From NCBI GenBank assembly GCA_013399855.1, contig VXAY01003156.1:52794-116793 (forward strand): a DNA stretch of 64,000 nt, written 5' to 3'. The notes beneath the pieces were generated by a model. The model was not told the origin of the DNA and did no database searches. It saw only the letters and a list, made by a program, of their open reading frames with translations. Positions 26,101 to 38,400 of this stretch are shown here, one piece after another; the first letter of the stretch is position 1; each line of letters starts with the position of its first letter. The position numbers and the translations under genes were made by a program. Source of the stretch: Oxyruncus cristatus. Its lineage: Eukaryota; Chordata; Aves; Passeriformes; Cotingidae.

Positions 26101-28274
26101 GTATCACTTCATTCAGCCCTCCTTTACTCTCTGAATTTCTGCTTGCAGTTAAGCAGAAACTTACTACCAGAGCTCTGCAGAGCATGTTCCAGGCATTGTA
26201 TTGCCATCAATACCTCATGCCCTGCCAGGAGCAGGATCCAAGTTCATTTGTTCCTACCTTCCTCAGATTCCTGTTCTCCTCTCCACAATGAGGATTAGCA
26301 GTTTAAGTTAAGTTGCTGACCTCCATCTGGCTAGGCAGAAACAGATGTCTGCACACTCAGGCACGATCTTATTTCAAAGTGGGGACTCTGGGTTACCAAT
26401 GACGTTATAGAGGCAATAGCATATGTTGGATCTCAACAGTCCATTGTCTAATTGGGATGGTTTTAATCAAATATGAATGTACCCAAGTTTTCACAGCTAA
26501 TGAATAAATCCCCCTTTTAAATAACGACAGCAACTTTGAGCTCTCCATCAAGGCAGCATCCTGAGGAATGCCTACATGAGCAGCAGTCATCACTGAAGGC
26601 CTGTATGAGGCTGCAGCAACATCTGCCGCAGCTCAGTTCATTATTTAAACAGCTCCTAACTGCCTTCCCAGAGATAAGCTGCAGCCAAATTGTTTTCCTT
26701 CACTTTGCAAACCAGATACGCATGGCTTATGTGAACAGCCCAAAAATTTATTTTAGTTTCTGTTTAAATACCTTCTACCACATATTTGAAACAAACAGTT
26801 CACTTCATTAAAAAGGCAAACAGTGTAGCCGCAGAATACGAACACTTGAGGAGAACCACACCAGGCAGAGAAATCCTCTGCCCCTATGTAAACACTGCCG
26901 GCTCTGCAGTTCCCAGCAGCATCCACCTGCAATGCCACTTCAGAAGCCTTTTCACAAATACTTCACACGACTGTTTGTAAGTAAATGATAACCCTGAAGA
27001 GATTATCTGCAGGGCTGAGAGCCCCGATGACTATCACTACCGCTACACGGGCAAAGAAAGAAAAGCCAAACATTTGCTGCCAGCCTTGTGTGAGTTATGA
27101 AACTATAATAAACTCGGTGGCAAACCAGTAATGTCAGCTAAACCTGTTAAACTGGAAAAGCAGTGCTTGCTTTGGTGTATTTGTCTTCACAAAGGGCAGC
27201 AAGTTTACCCTTAGCAATTAAAAGGTTATTGCATCTCCATAGTTTTTTAACTGACTGGCACACATCAGAAAGCTGTACAAAAGAGTAAGAAAGCTGTATA
27301 GCAAATAAATCACCAGATAAAGCACTAAGCTAATTCCTTCTGGACAAAATACACATGGTGATTCAAATGCCTCGGGAGCACACAGCTTATTCTTAATATC
27401 CCAGAAACAAGTCCGGAAGGTGAAGGAAGAAAATAAAACGGACACAGAATGGAGAGGCAATGGAAAGCATCCTGTGTTAGACTGCTCCTGTCACCTGCCC
27501 TCACCTCCACACACCCCCACAGCTCCCTCAGAGCTGGGAGTACACTTTCAAGAGAGAAATGCAGCTCAAAACTGCTTTGTGCCAACTGAAGAATTTCAAT
27601 CAAAATACCACCATTTGCATGTTCGAGGGAAAGGACACACGGCAGCTCATTACAAGTAAGGGCACTTTCACCATGTCCATCACTACTATCATCATCGGAG
27701 TGATCACAGCAAGCTACAGAAATGGCATCTCTGCGTCAGTCATAAAGCACAGGCTCATGGTATGCCCAGAACTTTAGAATAACCTTAACAAATAAATTAT
27801 CAGCTATCCATATGCTCTCAAATCCATTCTCAGGCAAAAAGAAACAACCAAAAATCAAAATATCCTTCAGAAAGTTCGTAGACAGGGAGAGACTGCACCT
27901 GGCTGTAGGGTGAGGGTTCACAAGCTGTGAGAGTGCTGAAGTTATTCCACCTATCATATAAAGAGGAAAGGAACAGATAACATTTTTATTAGGGGGAAAA
28001 AAGTCTTATCAAGTCCTAATGAAGGTTAAGACATCTCAGCAACCGTAACTTTAACCTTGCAGTGACTCAAAACATAATTTTACCCAGAAATGAAAAAAAC
28101 TGAAAAGTAAGTCCCACTAAGTCAGACTGTTTTATCATTAATTCTGGCAGAGTGAGCATAGCTAGCTCTTGTGGTTTTATCTTATTTTTCTTTTCAGTGT
28201 TTTTTAAAAGCTCCAGTATTTTCAGTCATGTCACTAAGTAAGAATCTCAGCTTTCATTCAAGGAAGATAGGACA

Positions 28275-28350
28275 CCCCCCCCCAAAAACAAAACAAAACA
28301 AAACAAACAAACAAACAAAAAAACCAAAACAAACAAAAAAAAACCAACAA
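28275..28350. repeat. C9 run followed by (CAAAA)n/(CAAA)n repeat
   Basis: Nine C are followed by CAAAA and CAAA units that decay into A-rich sequence. This is a simple repeat in GLI3 intron 3; open frames on the minus strand here, rich in Phe, Val, Leu and Cys, are products of the repeat. Confidence 0.95.
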
Positions 28351-31300
28351 AGCCCACACGTATGTTTCCATTTATTATGGTTGCAGAGAAAAGCTGGAAA
28401 ATGAGACCCCCCCCAGGTGTCACAACTTGTGAGCAAATAAAAAGATCCAAGAAAAACATACATGAGCAGGTATGTAGATCCATGCCTGTTCTTGCAGTTG
28501 GTATGTATATGTTTTGCATGATCACATACACAAAGTTATTATTTTGAACACCTAGTTATTTGAGATGGCAGAACAGTATGAATGGTATCTATTTGCATTA
28601 AAATCTGTGAGTTTAAACTATTATTGTCTTTAAAGTTGCTTGCAGAGGTTTTGGTCCTTATCAGAATTGTTTATCACCTGTCAATGATTTTTTATTTGAC
28701 TACAGAGATGCTTCCCTTATGCAGGGTAACTTATGTCCTATCTATTAGGAGCTGAGAATTTTTCTTTCCAGAAGACATGAGGTAGAAAGATCCTTTCTGA
28801 GAATTTTAACGGAAAGGCTGAATTTAGGTTTAAAGTGGAAATAAAACCCCCTAAGTTTCTGCAAGAACTAGAGAAAATAACAGTCAGAGCCAGCTTCTTT
28901 GAGGGTCTAAGATAATACAAGCAATAAATTTACTATTATTATTACAACTGATAACACAAACTGAGCTAATGGAACTAAAATATCTTCTAAACCAGTTCTT
29001 GGAGAGCTGATAATACTAACCTTTAGGTGCCAGGAGCTGGGAATTTTCCAGTGTACCAAGCTGGTTGACTAACTGATGCTAAAAATAGGACTCCAAACCC
29101 TGCTGTTCTTGTGGTTTATGTACAAACAATATGATTTTTTGTCAAGCAACTCTGATCCATTCAGAAGGGTGAAAAAAAATTCCATTTCTTTCAAGATGTT
29201 TATGGCCTGAGGCTTTTTGAATACAAAAAGGGGAGAAACAATTTATTTTTATTATGCCATTCCCCAATTTTCAACTTAAAACAGACTACTTCTGCAGTTT
29301 TTTACAACATTCCAGGAAGTCCTCTCTCTGCTGCAGTTTTTTGTTCCCCAGCATGTACAGCTCCCGGTTGAAAAAATTTATGCCTACCGAAACAGCACAT
29401 GGTTTTTTGGGGCTGGTAGTTCAAGGTGCAGAGTTAATCTAAGCACCACCTCAGACACCAGCCAATAGACCACAGCTTTCCTTCTAAATCCATTACAAAC
29501 TCTTGCCACAAACGTCCAAGCTGCATGGAGGAGTCAGTGCAGAGGTAAGGAAATCACACATCCTCTGACACACAAACACAGAGAAGAATCCCAGGAACAC
29601 AGGAAAAGCATCATCCCATCTTTCTCAGCAAGTGTTATTTCTAGTTCTTTCTTTACTTGAGCAGTCTGCAATTAGTTTCATTTCATCTACCCATACTGCA
29701 GCAATAGAAACCTCAAATGAGCTAAAGAGAACAGCTCACAGAAGCATCTTATGCACTTTTAAGAGTGAAATACATAACAAGCATTCACTGAAGAAATCCA
29801 GGTCTCTATTTTAGCTCCAGAAGAGATCACCATGGCTTGTCTTTTCCAAGTGTTTAACTTGGGGTGACATCTCTTTGCAAAAAATGACCTCTCACATGAT
29901 GCCGAAGCCCAGGGTCATCCTCGAGAGACTCTCAATCACGCTTGAGTTCAGCAGCCTTCTTGATAGAGGAATGTGAACAAGCAGGATCAACAATAGCCTG
30001 TGCTCATAATTCCTCTTGGTGACATATTCTCATTAGTCAAAATGAGATGGCAACTCTTCACTGATGTTTACAATAATGGTGTCACAAGCTGCCTTTCAGT
30101 GCAGATGAAGAGCACATAGGAGGGGTTTGTTCCTCTCTCATGTGCAAACACAGTCAGGGCTATAAAGCAGCAACAAGTACATTTGTCATTTTCTTCAGTT
30201 TACCAAAATGTATCTCCAAAACTTGCTGAACTCTCCCAAATGGTTAAAGTAGGTATGAGGTGGAAAGCTATTTTTCACCAGACCTGCAGATTCATTAGTA
30301 CGTCACAGGTAGAACTTTGGGGAAACCAACAGACACAATCACCAATAAACTTTAACTGGGACATAGTGAATGATCCTATGATGAGGTATGGCAGAAGCTG
30401 ATACTAACATAAGGTGTTTCAAAAGGGCTAGTACGTTCTCCTTCACACACAAGGCTGGCCTGTTCTGGCAGGAATCGAAGGAGCTACTTCCTACAGCACC
30501 CTGGCTGTAAGTTCCATTTCAGGCAGACGTGGCATATAAATCCTCAGGACAAGATGTACATGCCTTTCCTCCCCTCTCACCTGAAAGAGTTTGGAAAAGT
30601 CAAAGTGAGGCAGCAACAACCAGGACTAAATGGAGAAGCACCAGGCAGGCCCTCCTGGGCAACTCAAGGAGGGCTGCCCCATCATGCCAAGCACATGCAG
30701 GGACTTTATGGCCAGGTGGGAAAGCTGTTTTCAAGATGAAAAGCTCCCTTTGGCTGCCTTTGCTTCTGGCATTTGTTCCTATTTGTATCTGATTACAGGT
30801 TTGGCATAGAATTTGCTTTCTGATAAAAAAAATCAAGGGAGAGTTTCATTTTCAGACAAAGGCTTAGAGGGAAAACAAGAGCCTCACACTCCCTCCTCTC
30901 CTGAGCTGCACATAATGGGGTGGGGGTCAGGGGGTGCAGTAAACCCTCCGTAAGTAATACCCAATTAAGTTCATTCTTGACTGAAGCACTTGGCTCATGG
31001 ACAGATGGCGTTTCTCAGGGAAACTCCTCCTCTGGCACTGAGCTGTTGTGTGAGGAGGACTGTGAAGACCAGGCTGAAAGGAGAGCTAAGTTAAGGGGAT
31101 GTGCATAGCACCTGACTTGCACCAGTGGACAACTGTATGCTCAACAAGACTGGCATCAGTCTGACTGAGAACCCAGTTTACATGCCTCACTTACGCAAAC
31201 CCAGAAAATGACAAAGCAGACTTAGAATGTAATGACTTTTTAACAGCCTGATAGAGGCCTGGCAGAAGAAGGAACTTAACCAACCCAAAGCAGCCTTGTC

Positions 31301-32410
31301 AAGTGCTGCACTGTGTATTCAGTTCTTTAAGAAAAGCGTGTCTTCCAGGACCCAGGACATTTGGTACATGTATAAAGCAACGCACTGAGGCTTTGCCTGC
31401 ATGCAAGAGATGTGACCAGCATGTGCAGATGTCAGAGAACAGCAGAGCTGTCCTGAGGATTGGGAGCTAGGTCTCCTATGCACAAACCACACAATGATCT
31501 CTCAGCTCAGAAATGGTTAGTACAGCTAGGCTGTTTCAGGGACTACCCCTTACAGCCACAGAAAGAGGCCACAGACTCCCTCCTCTGCCCTGGCAAACTC
31601 CTCTCCCATTCCCTTCCCAGCAGCCCCCTGCCATTGCTAGTACAGCAGGGACAGTGGAGTGGGACAAGAAGCCTGGAGCTGCTGACCCCCATGCTTGTAC
31701 TGTATCTGCCCAGTCTGGTTCAGAAGGTCCCCAGAAGAGCAGAGCTGTAATAATATAAACCCTGGCATTGCAGCTACAGGCAGTGAACCCAGAGCTGGAG
31801 TAGCCTGCATGGTGCCCACCACACTCAGCATCAGTGCCCAAGCTGGTGGGATGCTGGTAGACCAGCACCAGCCACAACTCCGACTGCAATGGATGCACAG
31901 GCTCCATGCTAAGCCCCTGTGGGAACAAGCCCAGCTGTGGCCAGCAGAATTCTAAAGTAATGCTTCAATTATGATCCTAGAGCAGCAGTAAGCACCTCGA
32001 GCGGGGCTCAGCTGTACTAGGCACTCTTCGACATATACGGACACATTTACTCTCCTGTAGAAGCTCATACCTTACCAGCTCCTTAGCAGACTGAAGGCTA
32101 AAACAGGCCAGGGAGTTTCCAGCCCATCAAATAAAAGAGGTGTCTCCTGGGAAGAGCTTTTCCAGCCAATGTTCTCTATTTAATATCCTAGTGCCTCTTC
32201 ATAGGTGTTAACCCCATCATGAAAATGAGGGGGAAAAAAAGGGGGGCAGGAGGGATAAAAGTCAGACTTTGAACACGATCCAAAACTCACATTCCCAAAG
32301 CTGATGAGAATCACCATGGGGACAATTCAGTACACACTGTTTTTCATTTGACAGCTTCAGACTCAAACCCTCAGGCACTGGCATGTGGGACCATGTTTAA
32401 ATCCTGCCAC

Positions 32411-32439
32411 ACCACTCCAGCCACAGCATCTGGAGTGGT
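32411..32439. other. 10-bp inverted repeat beside a GC-rich triplet run
   Basis: ACCACTCCAG and CTGGAGTGGT flank a nine-base loop, followed by GCAGCGGCTGCTGCCGCC. This is unusually GC-rich for the intron. No gene or element is recognised. Confidence 0.85.
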
Positions 32440-35400
32440 TGCAGCGGCTGCTGCCGCCATAACAGGTATTGCTTTTGCTGCCAAACCAGCTGGGGAAGAC
32501 GTACGGGCAAAGACCTGGCATACAGATGCGTGCAACGCCTTTTAAACTCCTTTTCCCTCCCTCACTTGCTGGCAGCAGCCTATGCCAGTACAGATACTTT
32601 GAAACAACAGAAAAGAATAGCGAGAAAGCTGAAGGAGAATCAGGGAATAAAGTAAAAACTAAAAAGAAAAAAAGATCCCTGACAAGCCAGAGTCTGGCAT
32701 AAACGCACATTTTTAATATCTGCGTGGATAATGAGCAATACTAGGGAACCTCTGTGAGAAGACCTCATAGAGCTCATTTCTTTCTGAAATAGGTACAAAT
32801 CTGGCAGGCAGCAACTGAAAAGAGGAGAAAGAAAGGAGAAGGGGAAAAGACACCAGAGGCTGGCTCAGTGATGAAGTGAGAGAGGGAAGCTGGCCTCCTG
32901 CCAGGATTTTTGTGAATGGGTGGGTGTGTAGTATCCATTTCCTTCCAGTTCCAGGGGGGAAAAAACAACAAGAGGGTAGGGAAATGCCTTGAATGATATG
33001 TTGTTTGGTCATGCTTCAAAAATGTGCAACTACTGTCACATAATTTGATATTTTCCTAGTATTATGGGTATTTCCTAGCAGCCTGATTTCTTTCTTAACA
33101 AAGGTATTTTTCATTGTGTGCTGAATGTATTTGACTTTTACACACTAAGTGTCAATTCATAAAAAATGCAAGACTTTTAAGTGAAAAATTCTGAATTTAT
33201 GAGTATAAAATACTTTAATGTACCTTAACTGTCTTAAATTCTCATGCTGATTTCTACTGAGCTAACATTTTCTTCTTTCAGCATAAGGGTCCAGCAAGCA
33301 GTGTTGCAAGGGGTCTGACACAATTTCACAGGTGTTGCAAAAATTACAGTTTCTCAAGAGTACATTTAAAGCATAACTATTGCAATGCAATGCTGGCAAG
33401 ACAAAAAAGGAAAGCTCATCTGACGATAAAAACAATAAGTAAACACACAAATAAAATGAAATTAAAGGTCTAGTACGATGAGGTTTGGGATGTTGCTGCT
33501 TTTTCCCTAGGTGTATGATCAAATCTCATCCTTGTCTTTCATTGTTTGGATCTAGTTTTCCATTACAAATGTATATTCATTATAAAGGACATGAACTGTG
33601 TGGTAGAGATATTCTAAGCTAAATTAATAATATAGCATTAAACAGATTACAGCAGTTTTAAAGTTAGCTGCAAAACAAAGAAAGAAAAACTGTTCAGTGG
33701 ACATCACAAAACCCACAGGAGGGACTAAATCTAAGAGGAAAGTGTATATAGTAATTAAAGCCAAGACTAAAAGCGTAGGGCCTGAAATTAGTTTCCTCCG
33801 AAGAGATTAAAATATATGACTCAGATTTCCTAGAGCTATAGTTTCCTTAAGTCAACATGCTGAAAAGGTTGGGGGAAAGGCCCATTTAACTTCAAGAGGG
33901 ATAAATTTTCACCCCCCATTTTCAGTTATTACTTGAGATACAATTCAAACCCAAACTTCACCATTATTGACAGTAAATTTTTTTCAAACATTCTAATGCA
34001 GGTTTTCAGAAAGCATGGCATTTTCAGTGCTTGCACTGTAAAGCTCCCAGTAAGAGATTATAATAAGAGAATGGCATTTCATTCAGGAGTAATACCATAA
34101 ATGAAATATAATTTAGCCCTGCCCCCCTCTCCCCCTGAAATGAAGGCATTTTACATTTCCCCTAAAGGTGGGGACTTTGTGGGTCTGCCCTGTGTGGACC
34201 TCAGCAGCCATTTGTATATTTTATATACCAACAACTTCATAAAAGAGCTTCTAAATGAATGACTCTAAGTAATCATAGGTGAAATGGAGACTTCTGCCCA
34301 CTAGCCATGACCCCCAGAGTAAGCCAACCTATCTGAGATTGTTTCTGTGCCACAAAGAGCAAGCAAACAAGTGAAAGCAGAAGCTCTGTAACTCCTCCCC
34401 AGCTCTGTTCCACTGCAGGATTTAAGTAAGACCTCGAGGCCTGCCCATAAAAAAAGAACAGCCTCCAGCCCTGGAAACCAGCACGTGCTTGAAAAGCATT
34501 TTAAAGATGTAAAGTAGAGGCTGTCACTTAATAGAGCACAAGTATTAAGTAATGATAACCATTTAACATTCCTGCAGAGCCTTTTGAGTCAACAACTTGT
34601 CACCTCGGGCTTGGCTGACAGAAGAGCAAAACAGCCACACAAAACAAACAAAGTTCTGCTTGCATCTCTTCACTCTCAGGGTTTGAATTTCTTACAAACT
34701 ATTTATCTTTCTTCCAGTATTTTACCTTCAGAAAGGTTGTGTATTTTGGTGCTGTCCTGCCACCTTGCATGAATTCAATTTTTATTCAAGTACAGACATA
34801 GAAAGCAAAAGAGAAGAAACTCCTTTTGGCAAGATTATTTAAAAAGCCCCTGAAGATTACTGTTGTTTCTCGCACAGCATATTCTCTTCAGATTTTTTGT
34901 TTGTGTTTGTTTGGAGTTTTTATATATATTCACTATCATTATTACACATGGATCTGGTACACTTAAGTAGGGTATAGTATACAGGTTGTCCATCATTCAA
35001 TCAATAAAAATATTCTTATTTTCAGTTCAGCACAAATTCACTCAAACAGCAGGATGTGAGCTTTCATGCTGAACAGATGTGTCAAGGTATATTCTTTCAC
35101 CTTTTAGGTGACATCAATCAGGGTGAGAAGAATCCATGCCTTTAAAATTAAATGTAAGTTTTATTGAGGAAAAACATCTATAATGTAGCTGGGACTACAG
35201 ATAAACTTATCACTTTAGGCAAGTTCTAGAGACCAGAAAACACAGTCACAGGGAGTGTCCAGTGGACAGAAACAATAAAGTTTTTAAAAACACCATGAAC
35301 ACAGATTTAAAAATACCCTTTTTACTAACAGGTAAATTGGAAGTAGAGAGCCCCACAAGGAAACTTGGTCATATAAAATGTGAAGCACAGAGTGGGAGAA

Positions 35401-38400
35401 CACCTTATATATTTAGTGGGCATCTGAAGGTTTGGTGACAAGATTGCCATCTGGACACATTTTCATCCCTGTGATGATTATTCGGTTTCTGGAATGCTAT
35501 TTGCATCCATCATCACTAGAGAAGACTGACAGCTAAGGTCACCCATCAAAAAGTTTAGTGTTCAGACCCAGGTGTTTATTCTATGCTGCCAGAAAAATCA
35601 AAGACCCAAGTACCCAATTTACTCAATCTTAATCAAGGCATCTATATGTCACAGGCTGCCCTGAACATTTTCAACTCTAATCACTGACTACATAAACCTT
35701 ACAGCAGTCACCAACCTTTATCTCCCCTCATTATGTTCATCTTAACTCTTAGCCTTCTTCTTTCAACCATTCCTTTCTCAGTAAGTACAAACCAAAGAAA
35801 AAAGGGAACAACCCCAACACAGGCTGTGAGTGAATACTCTGCAATACAAGATTCATATATACACGTACAGAGCAAGAGAAACAAACAACAGAAGTATTCC
35901 CACACCAGGAAGCTGGTTATGACTTCCATGTACAAACGATTAACCACAGGCAGGGCCACAGAAAAACATACAGAGCATCAGTTTTTTTCACAAAAAGACG
36001 GGAGATACCTATGGATTGTGCAGCATGGAGAGTAAAGACAAAACAAAGTGACATATCAAATAAAACCTGTGAGGCATGAGAGAGACCCAAGCTGAAAGCA
36101 ACTGACAACAACTGCATTTATGTTACCAGGTGCATATGCAGTTTTCCCCTACATGAAGGTTTCTAAATGTATGAGATTGCTGTTTAAACTTGATCAACAG
36201 AATGAGGTATGAGAGAGATCTCTGCCCTAAATTTTGCTGCCTTATCCATTGTTAAATGAAAAACTCCCTGTAGCCAGATGTTCTGAGTCAGGGTACCCAT
36301 TAATCAGTATCTAAGCATACTGCAGAGACACTGCATGAAAAGAGAAGGAAAAAGGTCTGACTGAAAGAAAGTACAAAGTGAGCAGAAGCCAAGAAAAAAA
36401 CAAGTAGGAGCAGAAGCAATCCAAGTTAGGAATAGTTGGAATAGACAGAAATAGACATCCCTTGTTTCTGCTATCAGAAAGACATTTTCAGTTCTGCAGA
36501 GAGACTTTGTATCAAATTCCCCTGTTTCTGGCTGGAAACATGGCATAAATTAGGGAACATGGCACCATTTGTTGGAAGCCCAAGCATGCTATAAATCATA
36601 GGTCACATCAGCATGGTTCTACCATATTTTCTGGGGTTTATTCTTGATTACTTAAGAATTTGTATACACACACTAGTAATTCATTAAATACCTCTAAAAC
36701 AAGCTCCTCTCTCTTCACAGGTACCTGATCTTGCTCCTAAAAATATGTGTCTAGAAAGCTCATCAGAATAGCCCTAAAGACACGGTGAGGTTAATCTGTA
36801 CAGATATGCTGAAAGCCATTGACTCAGTTACTGATGGCTTGTAGACCAACACTGACATCAGTGAAAGACTTCAGTGGGTCATCAGCCCTTATTTTCTAAG
36901 GGAAAGGCATTTATACTAGAACAGATTTTCCTTTCCTTGCAGCTAGAATTCTATTTCACTTTACTAAAACTTAATGCTTCTTTCAATATTAGAAAAACAC
37001 CAGAACTCATGAAGGAGCTACATTTATACATATTAACAGATTTAAAAATAAATATATATATATGTTTATCTAGGGAAAAAATGTGGGTAAGGATCTAGCA
37101 AAGACTTTTGCTTATTTCTAACTGACATAATAGGTTGTTAATTCAGTGCAATAAAATCTGTTATTAGCTACTGAATGACTAAAAAATCACTTGCTTAGTG
37201 AAAGTGAAAGATCTGTACTGACTGCAGTCCAATAATTTTTTTCTATGCAGATGTGGCTGCTACCATGACTATTTTTTTTATCTTGAAGTTGAATGGTATG
37301 AGATTTATTAGACTGAATTATTAGAACATAAGAAAAAAAATTTGAAAACATTCAAGCCCAGAGTTTAATGTCTAATCTTATTAGTGGTGTCTACACAATT
37401 AAGCAGAGCAGTTAGACACAGAATAATCTCAAAGTCTATCTGCCCTCTTTAGCAGAAACCTGTATAAATTTAACCAAGGTGAAGGCTCATTCTCTCTCCA
37501 GCTTGCTTGTCATGAGCTCAATTCAGAGCTTGGAGCTGAGACAGGTCAGACATCGCAGCTCGCAAGAGGGACAAATCACATGCAGATTCTCCTTTACCCA
37601 GATACGCAGGGTTTTCAAGATAAAAGGTTCTTCCTGAAGCTCTTTTTTTGCTCATTGCTGTAGGTTAAGATGGTCAAAACTGAGTTACACTGGTTTCCCC
37701 TTACAGAGAAGAAATAGAGCATGTCAAGTCAAATTCTCCGCATTCCATCCCAAAACTAAGTAACCTCATTTCCCACTGACAACGTCTGGTTGCAACAAAA
37801 TCATTCTCCAACCCAGCTCCAGTGGTGCATCTGTGATAAACAGCATATACTTATGTACTTTTCCATGTGGTCAAAAGAAATAATTCAAATAAAACTTTTA
37901 TATTTATGAGCTTGTTTTGGCACCTGGTTTTTGTGTCAGCATTACATGAATATTAATAGGGCTGCAAAAGTCTATGACAGAATCATCCAGGCAACTGTAT
38001 GTGTAACAGCATCCATGAACATCAAGCAGCTAATATACCCATTTTGAGAAGAAAGCTTCCTTACTGACAACAAGTCAGTCATGCTAAGTGAAGTCCCACA
38101 CTTGGTTCCAGTAAATGACAAACATCTCAGGATTTTACATGAGAAAGCTTTCCTTTGATACATCTCCAGGCTTGTCGTGCTCTTTTGACTTATTGTAAAA
38201 TAAAGACATGGGACAGGAGGCTTTTGAGATGCCAAAAACATGAAGAAAAATAATGGAACTCATTACTGAGCAGAGTTTTGACTTGCTTGAAGTCTGCATT
38301 TGTTAGTGAATGGAACAAATGATGTTACGGGGTGAAAGCTGCCAAGTTTCATTAGAGTACTTCTGTGAAAGTGTATGATCTCAGAGGCTATACATGTTAA

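Noticed and set aside
28247..28531. Hydrophobic Phe/Val/Leu/Cys-rich minus-strand frames resembling membrane proteins
   Set aside because: They are translations of the C9/(CAAA)n simple repeat.
31536..31928. 130-codon minus-strand frame as a possible gene
   Set aside because: It shows no domain, no flanking exon structure and no similarity I recognise; it is kept only as a GC-rich curiosity.
37971..38000. ATGACAGAATCATCCAGG, similar to common CR1 3' sequence
   Set aside because: The similarity is too short and the continuation does not match CR1.
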